From positions 32,856 to 96,855 of the forward strand of contig JALWTX010000001.1 in NCBI GenBank assembly GCA_026993355.1: a stretch of DNA of 64,000 nucleotides. The letters are read 5' to 3'. Within the stretch, counting starts at the first letter, position 1, and each line of letters opens with the position of its first letter. The notes beneath the pieces were generated by a model that was not told the DNA's origin, made no database searches, and saw only the letters and a list, made by a program, of their open reading frames with translations. A program made the translations under genes and the position numbers. This document shows, one piece after another, positions 16,726-26,392 of the stretch. This DNA comes from Flavobacteriales bacterium (GTDB taxonomy: Bacteria > Bacteroidota > Bacteroidia > Flavobacteriales > Flavobacteriaceae).

Positions 16726-19700
16726 ATGAATAAATTTAAGCTCTTATTCTTGGTGTTAAGCTTAACCTTTGCGCAATTTATTACAGCACAAGAGGTAAGT
16801 GTATCCGGGAAAGTAACCGATACCAAAGGTGAACCTATTCCCGGTGCGAATGTAACTGTTCAAGGACAAAACAAAGGAACAGCAACAGACTTTGACGGTC
16901 AGTACCAAATCAAAGTCCATCCCGGTGATGTATTGGTATTTTCCTCAATTGGATACCAGATAGTCAAAAAACCTGTAAAAAAAGGTGGCACACTAAATGT
17001 AAAATTGAAAGAAAGTTCGGATTTGCTCAATAAAGTTGTGGTAACCGCCATGGGTATAAAAAAAGAAGAGAAAGCCATTGGTTACGCCACTCAACAAGTT
17101 AAAATAAATGATTTGAAGCAAACCAATCAAAATGTCTTAGCCAACTTACAAGGACAAATATCAGGAGTACAAATAAATCAATCATCAGGAGCCGTTGGTG
17201 GCGGTGTTGACATATTAATTCGTGGTGTAAAATCTTTAGATCCTTCGGTTAGTAATCAGCCACTTATTATAGTTGACGGGGTCCGTATCAGTAATGATAT
17301 TGTAGCCGGAAACGTATTACCATCGGCAGGTAGTAATGCCCCCAGTAGTGCTGAGCAGTTTTCATTTGCCAACCGTGCTATTGATATAAATCCGGATGAT
17401 ATCGAAAGTATTAATGTACTTAAAGGTGCAGCGGCGGCGGCCCTGTATGGTATTGATGCGGCTAATGGTGCTATTGTTATCACCACCAAAAAAGGAATTA
17501 AAGGCAAACCGCAGTTTACATTTACCGCAAAAACCTCTGCCAGCCAAGTTAACAAATATTTAGAATTGCAAAGCAAATGGCGTGAAGGACGCGGAAAGAC
17601 TTCTCGTGTTACTTTAGATCCGAATAATCCAAATATTAATCCGGTCCAATCCCGCGGATATGGTGCTCAAAAAGGATTCTGGCTTATCAATGGCGCAACT
17701 TATAGTTTTCATACATGGGGACCAGAATATGGTGATGATCCAACGATTAAATTTCATGATATCTATCGCGACTTTTTCCAAACCGGTATAAATAATAATA
17801 TCAATTTCAGCGTCCGGGGCGGCGCAGACAAATATACTTATTATCTTTCTTTAGGTGATAACATCAGTAGCGGAATTGTGCCAAATACTGACTTTAGCAA
17901 AATTAACGCACGTTTTAAAGGCAGTTACCAATTGACGCCTAAATTTAAATTAGGCCTCTCTACATCTTATACCAATTCAAAAGGGAAATTGCCAAATAAT
18001 GGTGACAAATCGATTATGAGTTCTATGTCTTATTGGTCTCCCTCTATTGATGTAAACGATTATTTATTGCCGGATGGCAGTCAAAAAAATTACACACCTA
18101 ATTGGATAGACAACCCCCGGTATTTTGCCGAAAAAAGTAACCTTCAAACCAAAGTTAACCGCTTTATTAACAGTGCTAATGCCAATTGGAAAATAAACGA
18201 CCGGCTTAATTTAAACTATCGCTTGTCTAATGACCAATATGTTGATGCACGAAACCGTTTTGTACCGGCTGATTTGGATGTCGGGACACAAGTAAAAGGC
18301 TTTATTGTCAACCAAAATATACGCTTTAATTTGCTAAATTCATTATTAATGGTTAATTATAAATATAACCTTAACAATGATATGAACCTTACATTTATTG
18401 CAGGTAATGAAATAACCAAACAAAATCACGTTTTTGACACACAAAGAGCTGAAACCCTCATTTTACCTTATTTAAATAATATTTCAAATGGAGAAAATTT
18501 TTATACTTTCAGCAAAGAAATAGGTAAAAACCGGGTTGGTGTATTTGGCGAAGTAGATATGAATTATAAAGATAAATTGTTTGTGACCGTAACCGGACGT
18601 AATGACTGGAGTTCCACCCTTCCTGCCCAAAACAGATCTTTCTTTTATCCATCAGTAAATGTGTCTTACATAGCAACTGATTTATTTGATAAAAGCAATG
18701 ATATTTTATCTTTAGCCAAATTCCGCTTCTCATGGGCTAATGTTGGTAAAGATGCACCGGCAGGTGTACTGGGCACCCATTGGGGCATCAGCAATTATCC
18801 GACCAACAATGGATCCGCAGGGGGTATTTACCCTTATACGGTTGAAGGCGATGTTAATTTAAAACCCGAAAATCAACGTACAACTGAAGTCGGATTTGAC
18901 TTGCGCTTTTTTAACAACCGTTTTCGTATAGATTATACTTATTACGACAACTTAAATACCGATTTGATTGCAAAAATTCCGGTTTCACTGACCTCGGGCA
19001 AAACAGCTATTTGGAAAAATGCCGGTAGTTTGCAAAACAAAGGACATGAAGTTATTTTAAGTGGCCGGTGGATAGATCAGAATGATTTTTCATGGAGTTC
19101 CACCTTAAATTGGTCCACCAACCAAGGAAAAGTAACAAATTTGCCTGATGGAATTGAATCTATTATTTATGCCAGTAGTGGTTATGCCGGTATCGTATCT
19201 ATGGTAAAAGAAGGTGACGAACCCGGCACATTATATGGTTACAAATGGAAATATAATGATCAAGGACAAAGAATTATTGACAGTAACGGCCTGCCTATTA
19301 TAGACACCAGTAAAAAAGTCGTAGTCGGTCATGCGTTCCCCGATTGGGTTGGGTCATTATCTAACAGTTTTACATACAAAAATTTCAATTTTAATTTTAT
19401 GATTGAATATAAAAAAGGTGGTGATGCCTACGATGCCGGACAACGAAATTCTATTCGTAACGGAACCATAAAACTAACCGAATTACGTTATGAAAATGTC
19501 GTTTTGGAGGGCGTACAAGATGATGGCAATGGTGGTTGGAAACCCAATGAAACCCCAGTTTATATTGATGAAAACTATTACCGTAGTTCGAGCCATTATA
19601 ACCGTGCTGCCGAAATATTGGTACAAGATGCTTCTTGGGTTAAGTTAAGAAATATCTCATTAACTTATACATTGCCTAAAAACCTACTTAAAAATTCTTT

Positions 19701-19875
19701 TATTAAGAAAGTACAATTTAATGCAACCGGCAGCAATTTCTTACTATGGACACCCTTTAGAGGTTTTGACCCGGAAGGCAGTCAATATTCAGCAGGTTCT
19801 AATACTTATGGATTTACCGGTTTGAATATTCCACTGACACAAACCTATAGCTTAGGTGTTAAATTCCAATTTTAA
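16726..19875 (+). CDS. SusC/RagA-family TonB-dependent outer-membrane transporter (pair 1)
   Basis: 1049 residues. A signal peptide ends at about residue 21 (FITAQ). A CarboxypepD_reg-like domain spans 25-95 (VTDTKGEPIPGANVTV, TATDFDGQYQI). A plug spans about 110-240 (GQISGVQINQSS, ILIRGVKSLD, INVLKGAAAAALYGIDAANG). The rest is a 22-strand beta-barrel rich in aromatic and Asn residues, ending in a terminal Phe (GVKFQF). SusC proteins import bulky nutrients, using TonB energy, under a SusD lid. The substrate cannot be read from sequence, and no glycoside hydrolases, sensors or anti-sigma factors are adjacent. Confidence 0.95.
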   Translation: MNKFKLLFLVLSLTFAQFITAQEVSVSGKVTDTKGEPIPGANVTVQGQNKGTATDFDGQYQIKVHPGDVLVFSSIGYQIVKKPVKKGGTLNVKLKESSDLLNKVVVTAMGIKKEEKAIGYATQQVKINDLKQTNQNVLANLQGQISGVQINQSSGAVGGGVDILIRGVKSLDPSVSNQPLIIVDGVRISNDIVAGNVLPSAGSNAPSSAEQFSFANRAIDINPDDIESINVLKGAAAAALYGIDAANGAIVITTKKGIKGKPQFTFTAKTSASQVNKYLELQSKWREGRGKTSRVTLDPNNPNINPVQSRGYGAQKGFWLINGATYSFHTWGPEYGDDPTIKFHDIYRDFFQTGINNNINFSVRGGADKYTYYLSLGDNISSGIVPNTDFSKINARFKGSYQLTPKFKLGLSTSYTNSKGKLPNNGDKSIMSSMSYWSPSIDVNDYLLPDGSQKNYTPNWIDNPRYFAEKSNLQTKVNRFINSANANWKINDRLNLNYRLSNDQYVDARNRFVPADLDVGTQVKGFIVNQNIRFNLLNSLLMVNYKYNLNNDMNLTFIAGNEITKQNHVFDTQRAETLILPYLNNISNGENFYTFSKEIGKNRVGVFGEVDMNYKDKLFVTVTGRNDWSSTLPAQNRSFFYPSVNVSYIATDLFDKSNDILSLAKFRFSWANVGKDAPAGVLGTHWGISNYPTNNGSAGGIYPYTVEGDVNLKPENQRTTEVGFDLRFFNNRFRIDYTYYDNLNTDLIAKIPVSLTSGKTAIWKNAGSLQNKGHEVILSGRWIDQNDFSWSSTLNWSTNQGKVTNLPDGIESIIYASSGYAGIVSMVKEGDEPGTLYGYKWKYNDQGQRIIDSNGLPIIDTSKKVVVGHAFPDWVGSLSNSFTYKNFNFNFMIEYKKGGDAYDAGQRNSIRNGTIKLTELRYENVVLEGVQDDGNGGWKPNETPVYIDENYYRSSSHYNRAAEILVQDASWVKLRNISLTYTLPKNLLKNSFIKKVQFNATGSNFLLWTPFRGFDPEGSQYSAGSNTYGFTGLNIPLTQTYSLGVKFQF

Positions 19876-19885
19876 ATTTAAAAAA

Positions 19886-21370
19886 ATGAAAAAAATGAAA
19901 CATATAAAAATTTTACTTCTTGCTTTGTTGTTGGTATTTACAGCATCGGGGTGTAAAGACTTCTTCGATGTTAATGAGCCCTCAAACGTGGTTCCACCTA
20001 ATGAACATAAACTAAACTTGCTTTTACCATCGGCCGAATATTATACCATTAATATGCAGTTTGCAGAAGCCTTTTCAATAGGTCAGGTACAGCAACATAT
20101 TGCTTCTTATTTTGACCACGGTATAGATCAACATTATGAGTCATCGGTATCAGGGGTTTGGCGCAATTTTTACACCAAAGCTTTATATACCCTCAGACGC
20201 ATGGATGAATTGGCACAACAAAAAAATGCCGTTCACTATCAAGGTATTATCAATGTTTTAAAAGCACTGAATTTAGGTATGACCACTGATTTATATGGTG
20301 ATATCCCTTATTTTGAAGCTTCAATGGGATCTAACAATTTACAACCGGCTGTAGATAGTCAACAAACCTTGTACAATGAAATTCAAAGTTTATTAGACAA
20401 TGCTATTGCTCAGTTAAATGCCACTGACAATTCAGGTTTAGCAAATATTAAAGGAGACGGCGTTTACAATGGTGATTTGGGTAAATGGACCCGATTGGCT
20501 TACACCCTAAAAGCACGCTATGCTATGCATTTAATTAAAAGAAACGGCGCCGTTGCAGCTGCAAATGAGGCACTGAATTATTTACAAAATGGCTTTACAT
20601 CTAATGCTGACGATTTTCAACTAAAATTTAATGAAAAACAAAAAAATCCTTGGCACACTTCGGTTGTTTTAGCCTCAAATACAGGAAATATTTCGGTCCT
20701 GTTTTCAGAGCAGTTGGTGAATTATATGAATAGTAGTATTTATCCGACAGCCAATTATGATCCACGTATTTATGATTACATCGACAATGGTGGCGCACCT
20801 ACATTTGATGGTGCTTTAAATGGAAATGAAGGCAAAACAGCAGCTAACACACCGGCTAATACAGAATTTAATGCCAATAGCTATTATTTTAAACAAGACT
20901 CGCCGATTGTCATGGTTAGTTATGCCGAGGCACTTTTCTTAAAAGCCGAAGCCGAATTTTTAGCCAATGGTGGCACAACGACTTCAACAGGTAGTACACA
21001 AGCCGCTTATGATGCTTACAAAGCCGGAATAGAAGCTAATATGAATAAAATAGGCATTGATTCGGCTTTACGTGATGCTTACCTGTCTGACCCTGCAATA
21101 GATATGGGTGTGGCAAACTTGAAATTGAAAGACATCATGGTCCAAAAATATATCGCCTTACTTTTAAATCCGGAAGTCTTTACCGATATGCGACGCTACG
21201 ATTTTTCAACCGATGTTTATCCCGGATTGAACTTACCGGCTAACCAAAATCCGGATATTGCCGGAGATTGGTTCAAGCGTGCCATTTATCCTGTTTCAGA
21301 ATTGAATCGTAATCCGAATCTCAATGCAACTTTCCAACCGATTAATGTGCCGGTTTGGTGGGAACAATAA
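19886..21370 (+). CDS. SusD/RagB-like outer-membrane lipoprotein (pair 1)
   Basis: 494 residues from the ATG at 19886. An upstream open stretch overlaps the SusC end and is not needed. The signal sequence ends in ASGC (Cys23), a lipobox. The body is the alpha-helical TPR-like SusD fold, of the SusD-like_2 type: RNFYTKALYTLRRMDELAQQ, ALNLGMTTDLYGDIPYFEA, SYAEALFLKAEAEFLANGG and a C-terminal RRAIYP-like KRAIYPVSELNRNPN. It should form the lid of the preceding SusC. The two genes are 10 bases apart, and a bidirectional terminator follows. Confidence 0.92.
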   Translation: MKKMKHIKILLLALLLVFTASGCKDFFDVNEPSNVVPPNEHKLNLLLPSAEYYTINMQFAEAFSIGQVQQHIASYFDHGIDQHYESSVSGVWRNFYTKALYTLRRMDELAQQKNAVHYQGIINVLKALNLGMTTDLYGDIPYFEASMGSNNLQPAVDSQQTLYNEIQSLLDNAIAQLNATDNSGLANIKGDGVYNGDLGKWTRLAYTLKARYAMHLIKRNGAVAAANEALNYLQNGFTSNADDFQLKFNEKQKNPWHTSVVLASNTGNISVLFSEQLVNYMNSSIYPTANYDPRIYDYIDNGGAPTFDGALNGNEGKTAANTPANTEFNANSYYFKQDSPIVMVSYAEALFLKAEAEFLANGGTTTSTGSTQAAYDAYKAGIEANMNKIGIDSALRDAYLSDPAIDMGVANLKLKDIMVQKYIALLLNPEVFTDMRRYDFSTDVYPGLNLPANQNPDIAGDWFKRAIYPVSELNRNPNLNATFQPINVPVWWEQ

Positions 21371-21393
21371 TAAATAGCACTTATCAAATATGG

Positions 21394-21420
21394 AAAAGCT
21401 GCCTTAACCGGCAGCTTTTT
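21394..21420. terminator. Bidirectional terminator between the SusD gene and the PAP2 gene
   Basis: AAAAGCTGCC / GGCAGCTTTTT forms a 10-base stem with a 6-base loop and T runs on both strands. It ends the rightward SusC/D transcript. The leftward PAP2 stop codon lies inside the loop, so its last codons are part of the stem. Confidence 0.88.
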
Positions 21421-21976
21421 TATTTTCAAAATAATTTAAAACTTTAGGATAAATCCAAAGCAAAATTTTAAAAAGAATTAATCCCCATAAAATACCAAAT
21501 ATAATATCAAGTGGATAATGAACTCCAACATATATACGGCTATACATAAATAAAAGCCACCAAACTAATAAAATATAGATCCATTTAGCTTTTTGTCGTA
21601 AAAGATAAATACTAAACCAAACAAAAAGTGTGGAGTTAGAGGCATGACCCGAAATAAAACTAAAATTATGCGGGTGTAAAAGCGCACGTATATTATTTTT
21701 GAAGATGGGATCTTGCCAAGGCCTTAACCGGTGTACCGAAAACTTAATTAAATTGGTTGTTTGGTCGCAAATACCTAAGAAAGCAGCTGCTAATAATAAA
21801 GCAACTAAAGCTTTACGCCACCCCAGATAATAAAAATAGCTCAAGGCTATTAAAACATAAAGAAAAACCCAATGTCGTTGATTGGTAATCCATAACCAAA
21901 AGGCATCAAAATTACGGGAACCTAAATGATTGAGAAAACTAAATACGATCTGGTCCCAATGCAAAATTTGATCCAT
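21404..21976 (-). CDS. PAP2-family phosphatase (membrane lipid phosphatase)
   Basis: 190 residues with five or six membrane helices. The three PAP2 signature motifs are present in order: KFSVHRLRP (K...RP), FISGHASNS (SGH), and SRIYVGVHYPLD (SR.....H...D). The family removes terminal phosphates from lipid pyrophosphates or phosphatidic acid. Recycling of undecaprenyl pyrophosphate is a plausible role but cannot be told from lipid phosphatase activity here. It abuts tatA with no gap and ends within a terminator hairpin. Confidence 0.9.
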   Translation of the reverse strand: MDQILHWDQIVFSFLNHLGSRNFDAFWLWITNQRHWVFLYVLIALSYFYYLGWRKALVALLLAAAFLGICDQTTNLIKFSVHRLRPWQDPIFKNNIRALLHPHNFSFISGHASNSTLFVWFSIYLLRQKAKWIYILLVWWLLFMYSRIYVGVHYPLDIIFGILWGLILFKILLWIYPKVLNYFENKKAAG

Positions 21977-22255
21977 TTATTGACGTTTAATAGTATTGGT
22001 TATTTCCTCCTTAACATTCATTATTTTTTTAGCTTCTTTCAGTTCCTTTTTCATTTTTTCTATTGCTTCAGTATCCAAACCGGCTTTTTGTGTTTCCTTT
22101 AGCATTTCTTTTTTAACATTGTTACTGGCATCCCTCAGCTGACGAATACCTTTGCCTAGATTTCGGGCAATTTCAGGCATTTTTTCAGGGCCGAAAATCA
22201 ACAGCATGACAAAAAACACAACAAATAACTCGCTATAACTGATAAACAAAAACAT
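21977..22255 (-). CDS. Sec-independent protein translocase TatA/TatB family subunit
   Basis: 92 residues from the ATG at 22255. It has a membrane helix at about 3-20, the FGPEKMPE hinge, then an amphipathic helix (IARNLGKGIRQLRDASNN) and a charged tail. This is the TatA/B layout that forms the twin-arginine export pore. TatA and TatB are hard to separate in this phylum. The frame extends to a TTG at 22276, but a TAACTTTG -7 box overlaps that point, so transcription should start downstream of it and the ATG is the better start. It is in an operon with the PAP2 gene. Confidence 0.88.
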   Translation of the reverse strand: MFLFISYSELFVVFFVMLLIFGPEKMPEIARNLGKGIRQLRDASNNVKKEMLKETQKAGLDTEAIEKMKKELKEAKKIMNVKEEITNTIKRQ

Positions 22256-22273
22256 GATGGCAATTTTTTTTGA

Positions 22274-22281
22274 CAAAGTTA
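22274..22281 (-). promoter_or_regulatory. -7 box (TAACTTTG) for tatA and the PAP2 gene
   Basis: This exact TAnnTTTG on the minus strand lies 19 bases before the ATG at 22255. It supports that start over the upstream TTG. No clear -33 element is seen. Confidence 0.45.
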
Positions 22282-22368
22282 AACAATATATTTTTAAATC
22301 ATTTGTATTCTGACCTTTAAAAGCTTGTTAAATTTGTTTAAAAAGGAACCACTTTAAGTAAAATCCAG

Positions 22369-22400
22369 TACTTTTGCATTTAATGTATTTGTAAAATACA
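22369..22400 (+). promoter_or_regulatory. uvrA -7 box and overlapping inverted repeat
   Basis: TACTTTTG (22369-22376) is an exact TAnnTTTG. Eight bases later, around the expected transcription start, lies a perfect inverted repeat TGTATTT-GTA-AAATACA (22384-22400). It could be an operator or an RNA hairpin in the leader. No binding protein can be named. Confidence 0.45.
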
Positions 22401-22452
22401 GTTTAATAATTTAGTATCACCAACTATTATCAGCCACCTACATTACCAGCAA

Positions 22453-25245
22453 ATGACAGACCTAAACAAAAAATTTGATCCGGAAAAACACATTTTGATA
22501 GAAGAAGCAACTGAAAACAACCTTAAAAATGTCAGCTTACTTATACCTCGTAATAAATTGGTTGTTATTACGGGTGTTTCAGGTAGTGGCAAATCCAGTT
22601 TGGCCTATGACACCTTATATGCTGAAGGACAACGCCGTTACATCGAAAGTTTATCTTCATATGCACGTCAATTTTTAGGCAAAATACAAAAACCAAAAGT
22701 TAAAAGTATCAAAGGGATTGCACCTGCTATTGCCATAAAACAAAAAGTAAACACAGCCAATCCACGCTCAACGGTCGGTACTGCAACAGAAATCTATGAT
22801 TATTTAAAACTCTTATTCGCCCGTATCGGCAAAACCATTTCACCGGTGTCGGGACAAGAAGTCAAAAAACATAGTGTCTCAGATGTCATTAACTTTTTAA
22901 AGGAACAAAAAACCGGCAGCCGTTGGATTTTATCGGTTGATTTAAAAGCGCATCACGGTAAAGACTTAAAAACCATTATCCGTATTTTGGAACAACAAGG
23001 CTATGCCCGTGTCAAAATCCAGGACCAATTGGTATCAATTTCCGAGGTTTTGCGTTTAAAAAAAATGCCTGAGAATATGGCTTTGGTCATTGACCGTATT
23101 CAACTTAAAGAGGATCCTGATTATTGGAACCGTTTGGCAGATTCCATTCAAAAAGCTTTTTTTGAAGGACATGGACAATTAAGCCTAACGGATTGGCAGA
23201 CACAAAAAACTTACCAATTTTCGCAAAATTTCAATTTAGACGGCCTTGATTTTCCCGAACCCAGCATACATTTATTTAGTTTTAACACGCCTTATGGCGC
23301 TTGCCATGTTTGTGACGGATTTGGCAGCATTTTGGGTATTGACCCGCAAAAAGTTATACCCAATACCACCTTATCGGTATATGAAGATGCCATTGCTTGT
23401 TGGAGAGGCAGCAGCTTAAAATATTACAAAGACCAGTTGTTAGAACACGCCCACAAATTCAATTTTCCTGTCCATAAACCTTGGTTTGAATTAAGCCCTG
23501 AAGAACAAGCACTTGTTTGGAATGGCAACCAATATTTCACCGGAATAAATGATTTCTTTAAAGAATTAGAACAAAAAAGTTACAAAATACAAAACCGTGT
23601 ATTATTGGCCCGATACCGTGGCAAAACCACTTGTCCGTCTTGCAAAGGCAAGCGTTTGCGTCAAGAAGCATTTTATGTACAAGTAGGCGGTAAAAATATA
23701 GGAGATTTAATTGATTTGCCAATCGAAGAACTCCAAGAATTTTTTAAAAAATTAAACCTCTCCGAAGCAGAACAAGAAATAGCCAAACGCATTTTATATG
23801 AAATTAATAGCCGTATCACATTTTTAATAAATGTCGGTTTAGGCTATTTAACCTTAAATCGCCCTTCAAATACCTTATCCGGTGGCGAAACGCAACGAAT
23901 CAATTTGGCTACCTCGCTAGGCAGTAGTCTTATTGGGTCCATTTATGTTTTGGATGAACCCAGTATCGGCTTACACCCAAAAGATACCGAACGGCTTACC
24001 GGTGTACTGCAAAATCTGCGCGATTTGGGTAATACAGTTATCGTCGTCGAACATGATGAAGACATTATGAAAGCTGCCGATTACATCATTGACATGGGCC
24101 CTGAAGCCGGTACTTTCGGGGGTGAAGTGGTAGCAGCAGGAAATTATCAAAATATTCTGAAAAGCACTTCATTAACGGCCAAATACCTTAATGGTCAAGA
24201 AACTATCGCCCTCCCGGCTTTACGCCGTCAACCTAAAGATTTTATCAAAATAACCGGCGCAAGACAACATAATTTAAAAAACATAAATGTTAAATTTCCA
24301 CTACATAGCCTGTCGGTAATTACAGGCGTCTCCGGAAGTGGCAAAAGCACCTTGGCTTCAGAAATTATTTATCCTGCTATCCATAAAAAACTTTTTGATC
24401 ACGGGCCAAAGATAGGTGAAATGACTGCTTTGGAAGGTAGCATTGACCGGTTGGAACATGTTGAATACCTCGATCAAAATCCAATTGGACGTAGTAGCCG
24501 ATCCAATCCGGTAACTTACATCAAGGCTTATGATGATATTCGCAACTTATTCGCCGCACAACCACTGGCCAAAATAAAACATTTAAAACCCAAGCATTTT
24601 AGTTTTAATGTCGAAGGCGGGCGTTGCGAACATTGTAAAGGTGAAGGAACGGTGACCATTGAAATGCAATTTATGGCAGATGTACATCTCACTTGCGAAG
24701 TATGTGGTGGAAAACGCTTTAAAGACGAAATTTTAGAAGTGAAATATCAAGGCAAAAGCATTCATGATATTTTGGACATGCGAGTCGATGAAGCCATTGA
24801 TTTTTTCAAAATTCACAAACAAGATAAAATTGTCCAAAAACTTAAACCCTTACAAGATGTCGGTTTGGGCTATGTAAGTTTAGGCCAATCCTCTTCCACC
24901 CTTTCTGGAGGCGAGGCACAACGGATAAAACTGGCTTCTTTTTTGGTAAAAGGAAATCGTCAGCCCAAAACTTTATTTATTTTTGATGAACCCACTACCG
25001 GTTTACATTTTCATGATATCAAAAAATTATTAAACTCGTTTAATGCTTTAATAGAAAACGGTCACAGTATATTGGTTATAGAACATAATATGGAAATAAT
25101 TAAATCGGCCGACTGGCTTATCGATTTAGGGCCCGAAGGCGGAAAAAAAGGAGGTGAATTGGTTTTTGAAGGCACGCCCGAAGCACTGGTTAAAGACGGC
25201 AAATCATTATTAACACCTTATCTGAAAGAGAAATTAAAAATCTAA
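22453..25245 (+). CDS. uvrA: Excinuclease ABC subunit A (UvrA)
   Basis: 930 residues, normal length for UvrA. There are two ABC ATPase units. The first Walker A is GVSGSGKSS (41-49) and the second is GVSGSGKST near 628. Signature motifs LSGGETQRI and LSGGEAQRIKLA are both intact. The zinc-binding cysteine pairs CHVC and TCPSC lie in the first half, and CEHC with CEVC in the second. The UvrB-binding region after SLSSYARQFLG is present, so this is the canonical repair form. UvrA scans DNA for bulky lesions and loads UvrB. Its stop codon overlaps that of the convergent lysA, with no hairpin between them. Confidence 0.97.
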   Translation: MTDLNKKFDPEKHILIEEATENNLKNVSLLIPRNKLVVITGVSGSGKSSLAYDTLYAEGQRRYIESLSSYARQFLGKIQKPKVKSIKGIAPAIAIKQKVNTANPRSTVGTATEIYDYLKLLFARIGKTISPVSGQEVKKHSVSDVINFLKEQKTGSRWILSVDLKAHHGKDLKTIIRILEQQGYARVKIQDQLVSISEVLRLKKMPENMALVIDRIQLKEDPDYWNRLADSIQKAFFEGHGQLSLTDWQTQKTYQFSQNFNLDGLDFPEPSIHLFSFNTPYGACHVCDGFGSILGIDPQKVIPNTTLSVYEDAIACWRGSSLKYYKDQLLEHAHKFNFPVHKPWFELSPEEQALVWNGNQYFTGINDFFKELEQKSYKIQNRVLLARYRGKTTCPSCKGKRLRQEAFYVQVGGKNIGDLIDLPIEELQEFFKKLNLSEAEQEIAKRILYEINSRITFLINVGLGYLTLNRPSNTLSGGETQRINLATSLGSSLIGSIYVLDEPSIGLHPKDTERLTGVLQNLRDLGNTVIVVEHDEDIMKAADYIIDMGPEAGTFGGEVVAAGNYQNILKSTSLTAKYLNGQETIALPALRRQPKDFIKITGARQHNLKNINVKFPLHSLSVITGVSGSGKSTLASEIIYPAIHKKLFDHGPKIGEMTALEGSIDRLEHVEYLDQNPIGRSSRSNPVTYIKAYDDIRNLFAAQPLAKIKHLKPKHFSFNVEGGRCEHCKGEGTVTIEMQFMADVHLTCEVCGGKRFKDEILEVKYQGKSIHDILDMRVDEAIDFFKIHKQDKIVQKLKPLQDVGLGYVSLGQSSSTLSGGEAQRIKLASFLVKGNRQPKTLFIFDEPTTGLHFHDIKKLLNSFNALIENGHSILVIEHNMEIIKSADWLIDLGPEGGKKGGELVFEGTPEALVKDGKSLLTPYLKEKLKI

Positions 25246-26381
25246 ATTTGCCGGTAATCATTCCCTTCTATCAATACCTGCGCCGGAAGCGATTGCAGAT
25301 TATATTGTGACGCCATTACATAACCATAGGCACCAGCATTTTCGATCATCAAAATGTCGTCTTTTTGTACAGGACTTAACTCCCGGTTATAAGCAAAGGT
25401 GTCTTCTTCACACAATACGCCTACCACATCATATGTTTGGGTAGGTACAGAAGTATTTGATAAGTTAACTATTTGATGATAAGCATCATAATACATCGGA
25501 CGAATTAAGTGATGAAAACCGGAATTTACACCGATAAATTTTTTGTTATAACCTTGTTTTACCACATTAACTTTGACTAATAGCACACCGGCATTGCTAA
25601 CGATGAATTTGCCCGGTTCAAATTTTAATTGAATATCTCTATTGAAGGATTTTAAACTTTTTTGCAAAAAACCGGCATAAGCCTGTAGATCGATCTCCGT
25701 ATCCGAAGGATGATATTTGACTTTAAATCCGCTGCCTAAATCTAAATATTTAAGGTCCGGAAAATGTTTAGAAAAATCCATTAAAACCTCTGCCGAACGG
25801 GCTAAATCATGCCAAGTTTTTACATCAGAACCGGTATGCAAATGCAATGAATCGACCTTTAACCCGGCGTTTAAATATTTTTTAATCAGATTTAATTGGG
25901 TAACCGGAATCCCAAATTTAGAATTATAATGTGCTGTGGCTATTTTTTGATTGCCGGCAATCTTTGTATCGGGATTAATCCGCAAACCAACGGCTTTATG
26001 AGGAAAACTTTTCAAAATAAAATCAAAGTATTCGACAGCACCGATATGAACATGAATATCATGGCTAAAAGCAAAAGCCAAATCAGCCTCGGAGGGACAA
26101 CTCGGGGTAAAAATAATCTGATTCTTGTCAAAACCCAAGCTTAAGGCATGTTTGATTTCGTTAACAGAAACCGCATCTACTCCTAAATGATTTTCCTTGA
26201 TAATTTTTAAAATTTCTGGATTTTCATTAGCTTTCATTGCATAATGCAATTGATAAGGCAAATTTTTAAAAGCTGTTTTCAAACGATTTATTTGTGCGAC
26301 AATTCTATCCTTATCATACACATAAACCGGTGTGCCGACATTATTAGCAATCGCCAAAAGAAGTTTGTGCTCAAATGACAT
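25242..26381 (-). CDS. lysA: Diaminopimelate decarboxylase LysA
   Basis: 379 residues. This is a fold-type III PLP enzyme with an alanine racemase-like barrel. The PLP lysine is in YAMKAN (K50). HTGSDV lies at the substrate or phosphate site, EPGKFIVSNAG binds PLP, and the C-terminal active-site cysteine is in GVLCEED (C324). It decarboxylates meso-diaminopimelate to L-lysine, the last step of lysine synthesis. It is somewhat short, and the catalytic segment CEEDTF differs from the common CESGD. A related decarboxylase such as carboxynorspermidine decarboxylase is less likely. It lies 11 bases downstream of thiI. Confidence 0.88.
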   Translation of the reverse strand: MSFEHKLLLAIANNVGTPVYVYDKDRIVAQINRLKTAFKNLPYQLHYAMKANENPEILKIIKENHLGVDAVSVNEIKHALSLGFDKNQIIFTPSCPSEADLAFAFSHDIHVHIGAVEYFDFILKSFPHKAVGLRINPDTKIAGNQKIATAHYNSKFGIPVTQLNLIKKYLNAGLKVDSLHLHTGSDVKTWHDLARSAEVLMDFSKHFPDLKYLDLGSGFKVKYHPSDTEIDLQAYAGFLQKSLKSFNRDIQLKFEPGKFIVSNAGVLLVKVNVVKQGYNKKFIGVNSGFHHLIRPMYYDAYHQIVNLSNTSVPTQTYDVVGVLCEEDTFAYNRELSPVQKDDILMIENAGAYGYVMASQYNLQSLPAQVLIEGNDYRQI

Positions 26382-26392
26382 ATTTCACAGTC

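Noticed and set aside
16726..21370. Complete polysaccharide utilisation locus around SusC/SusD pair 1
   Set aside because: No glycoside hydrolase, sulfatase, sensor or anti-sigma gene is adjacent, so only the transporter pair is supported.
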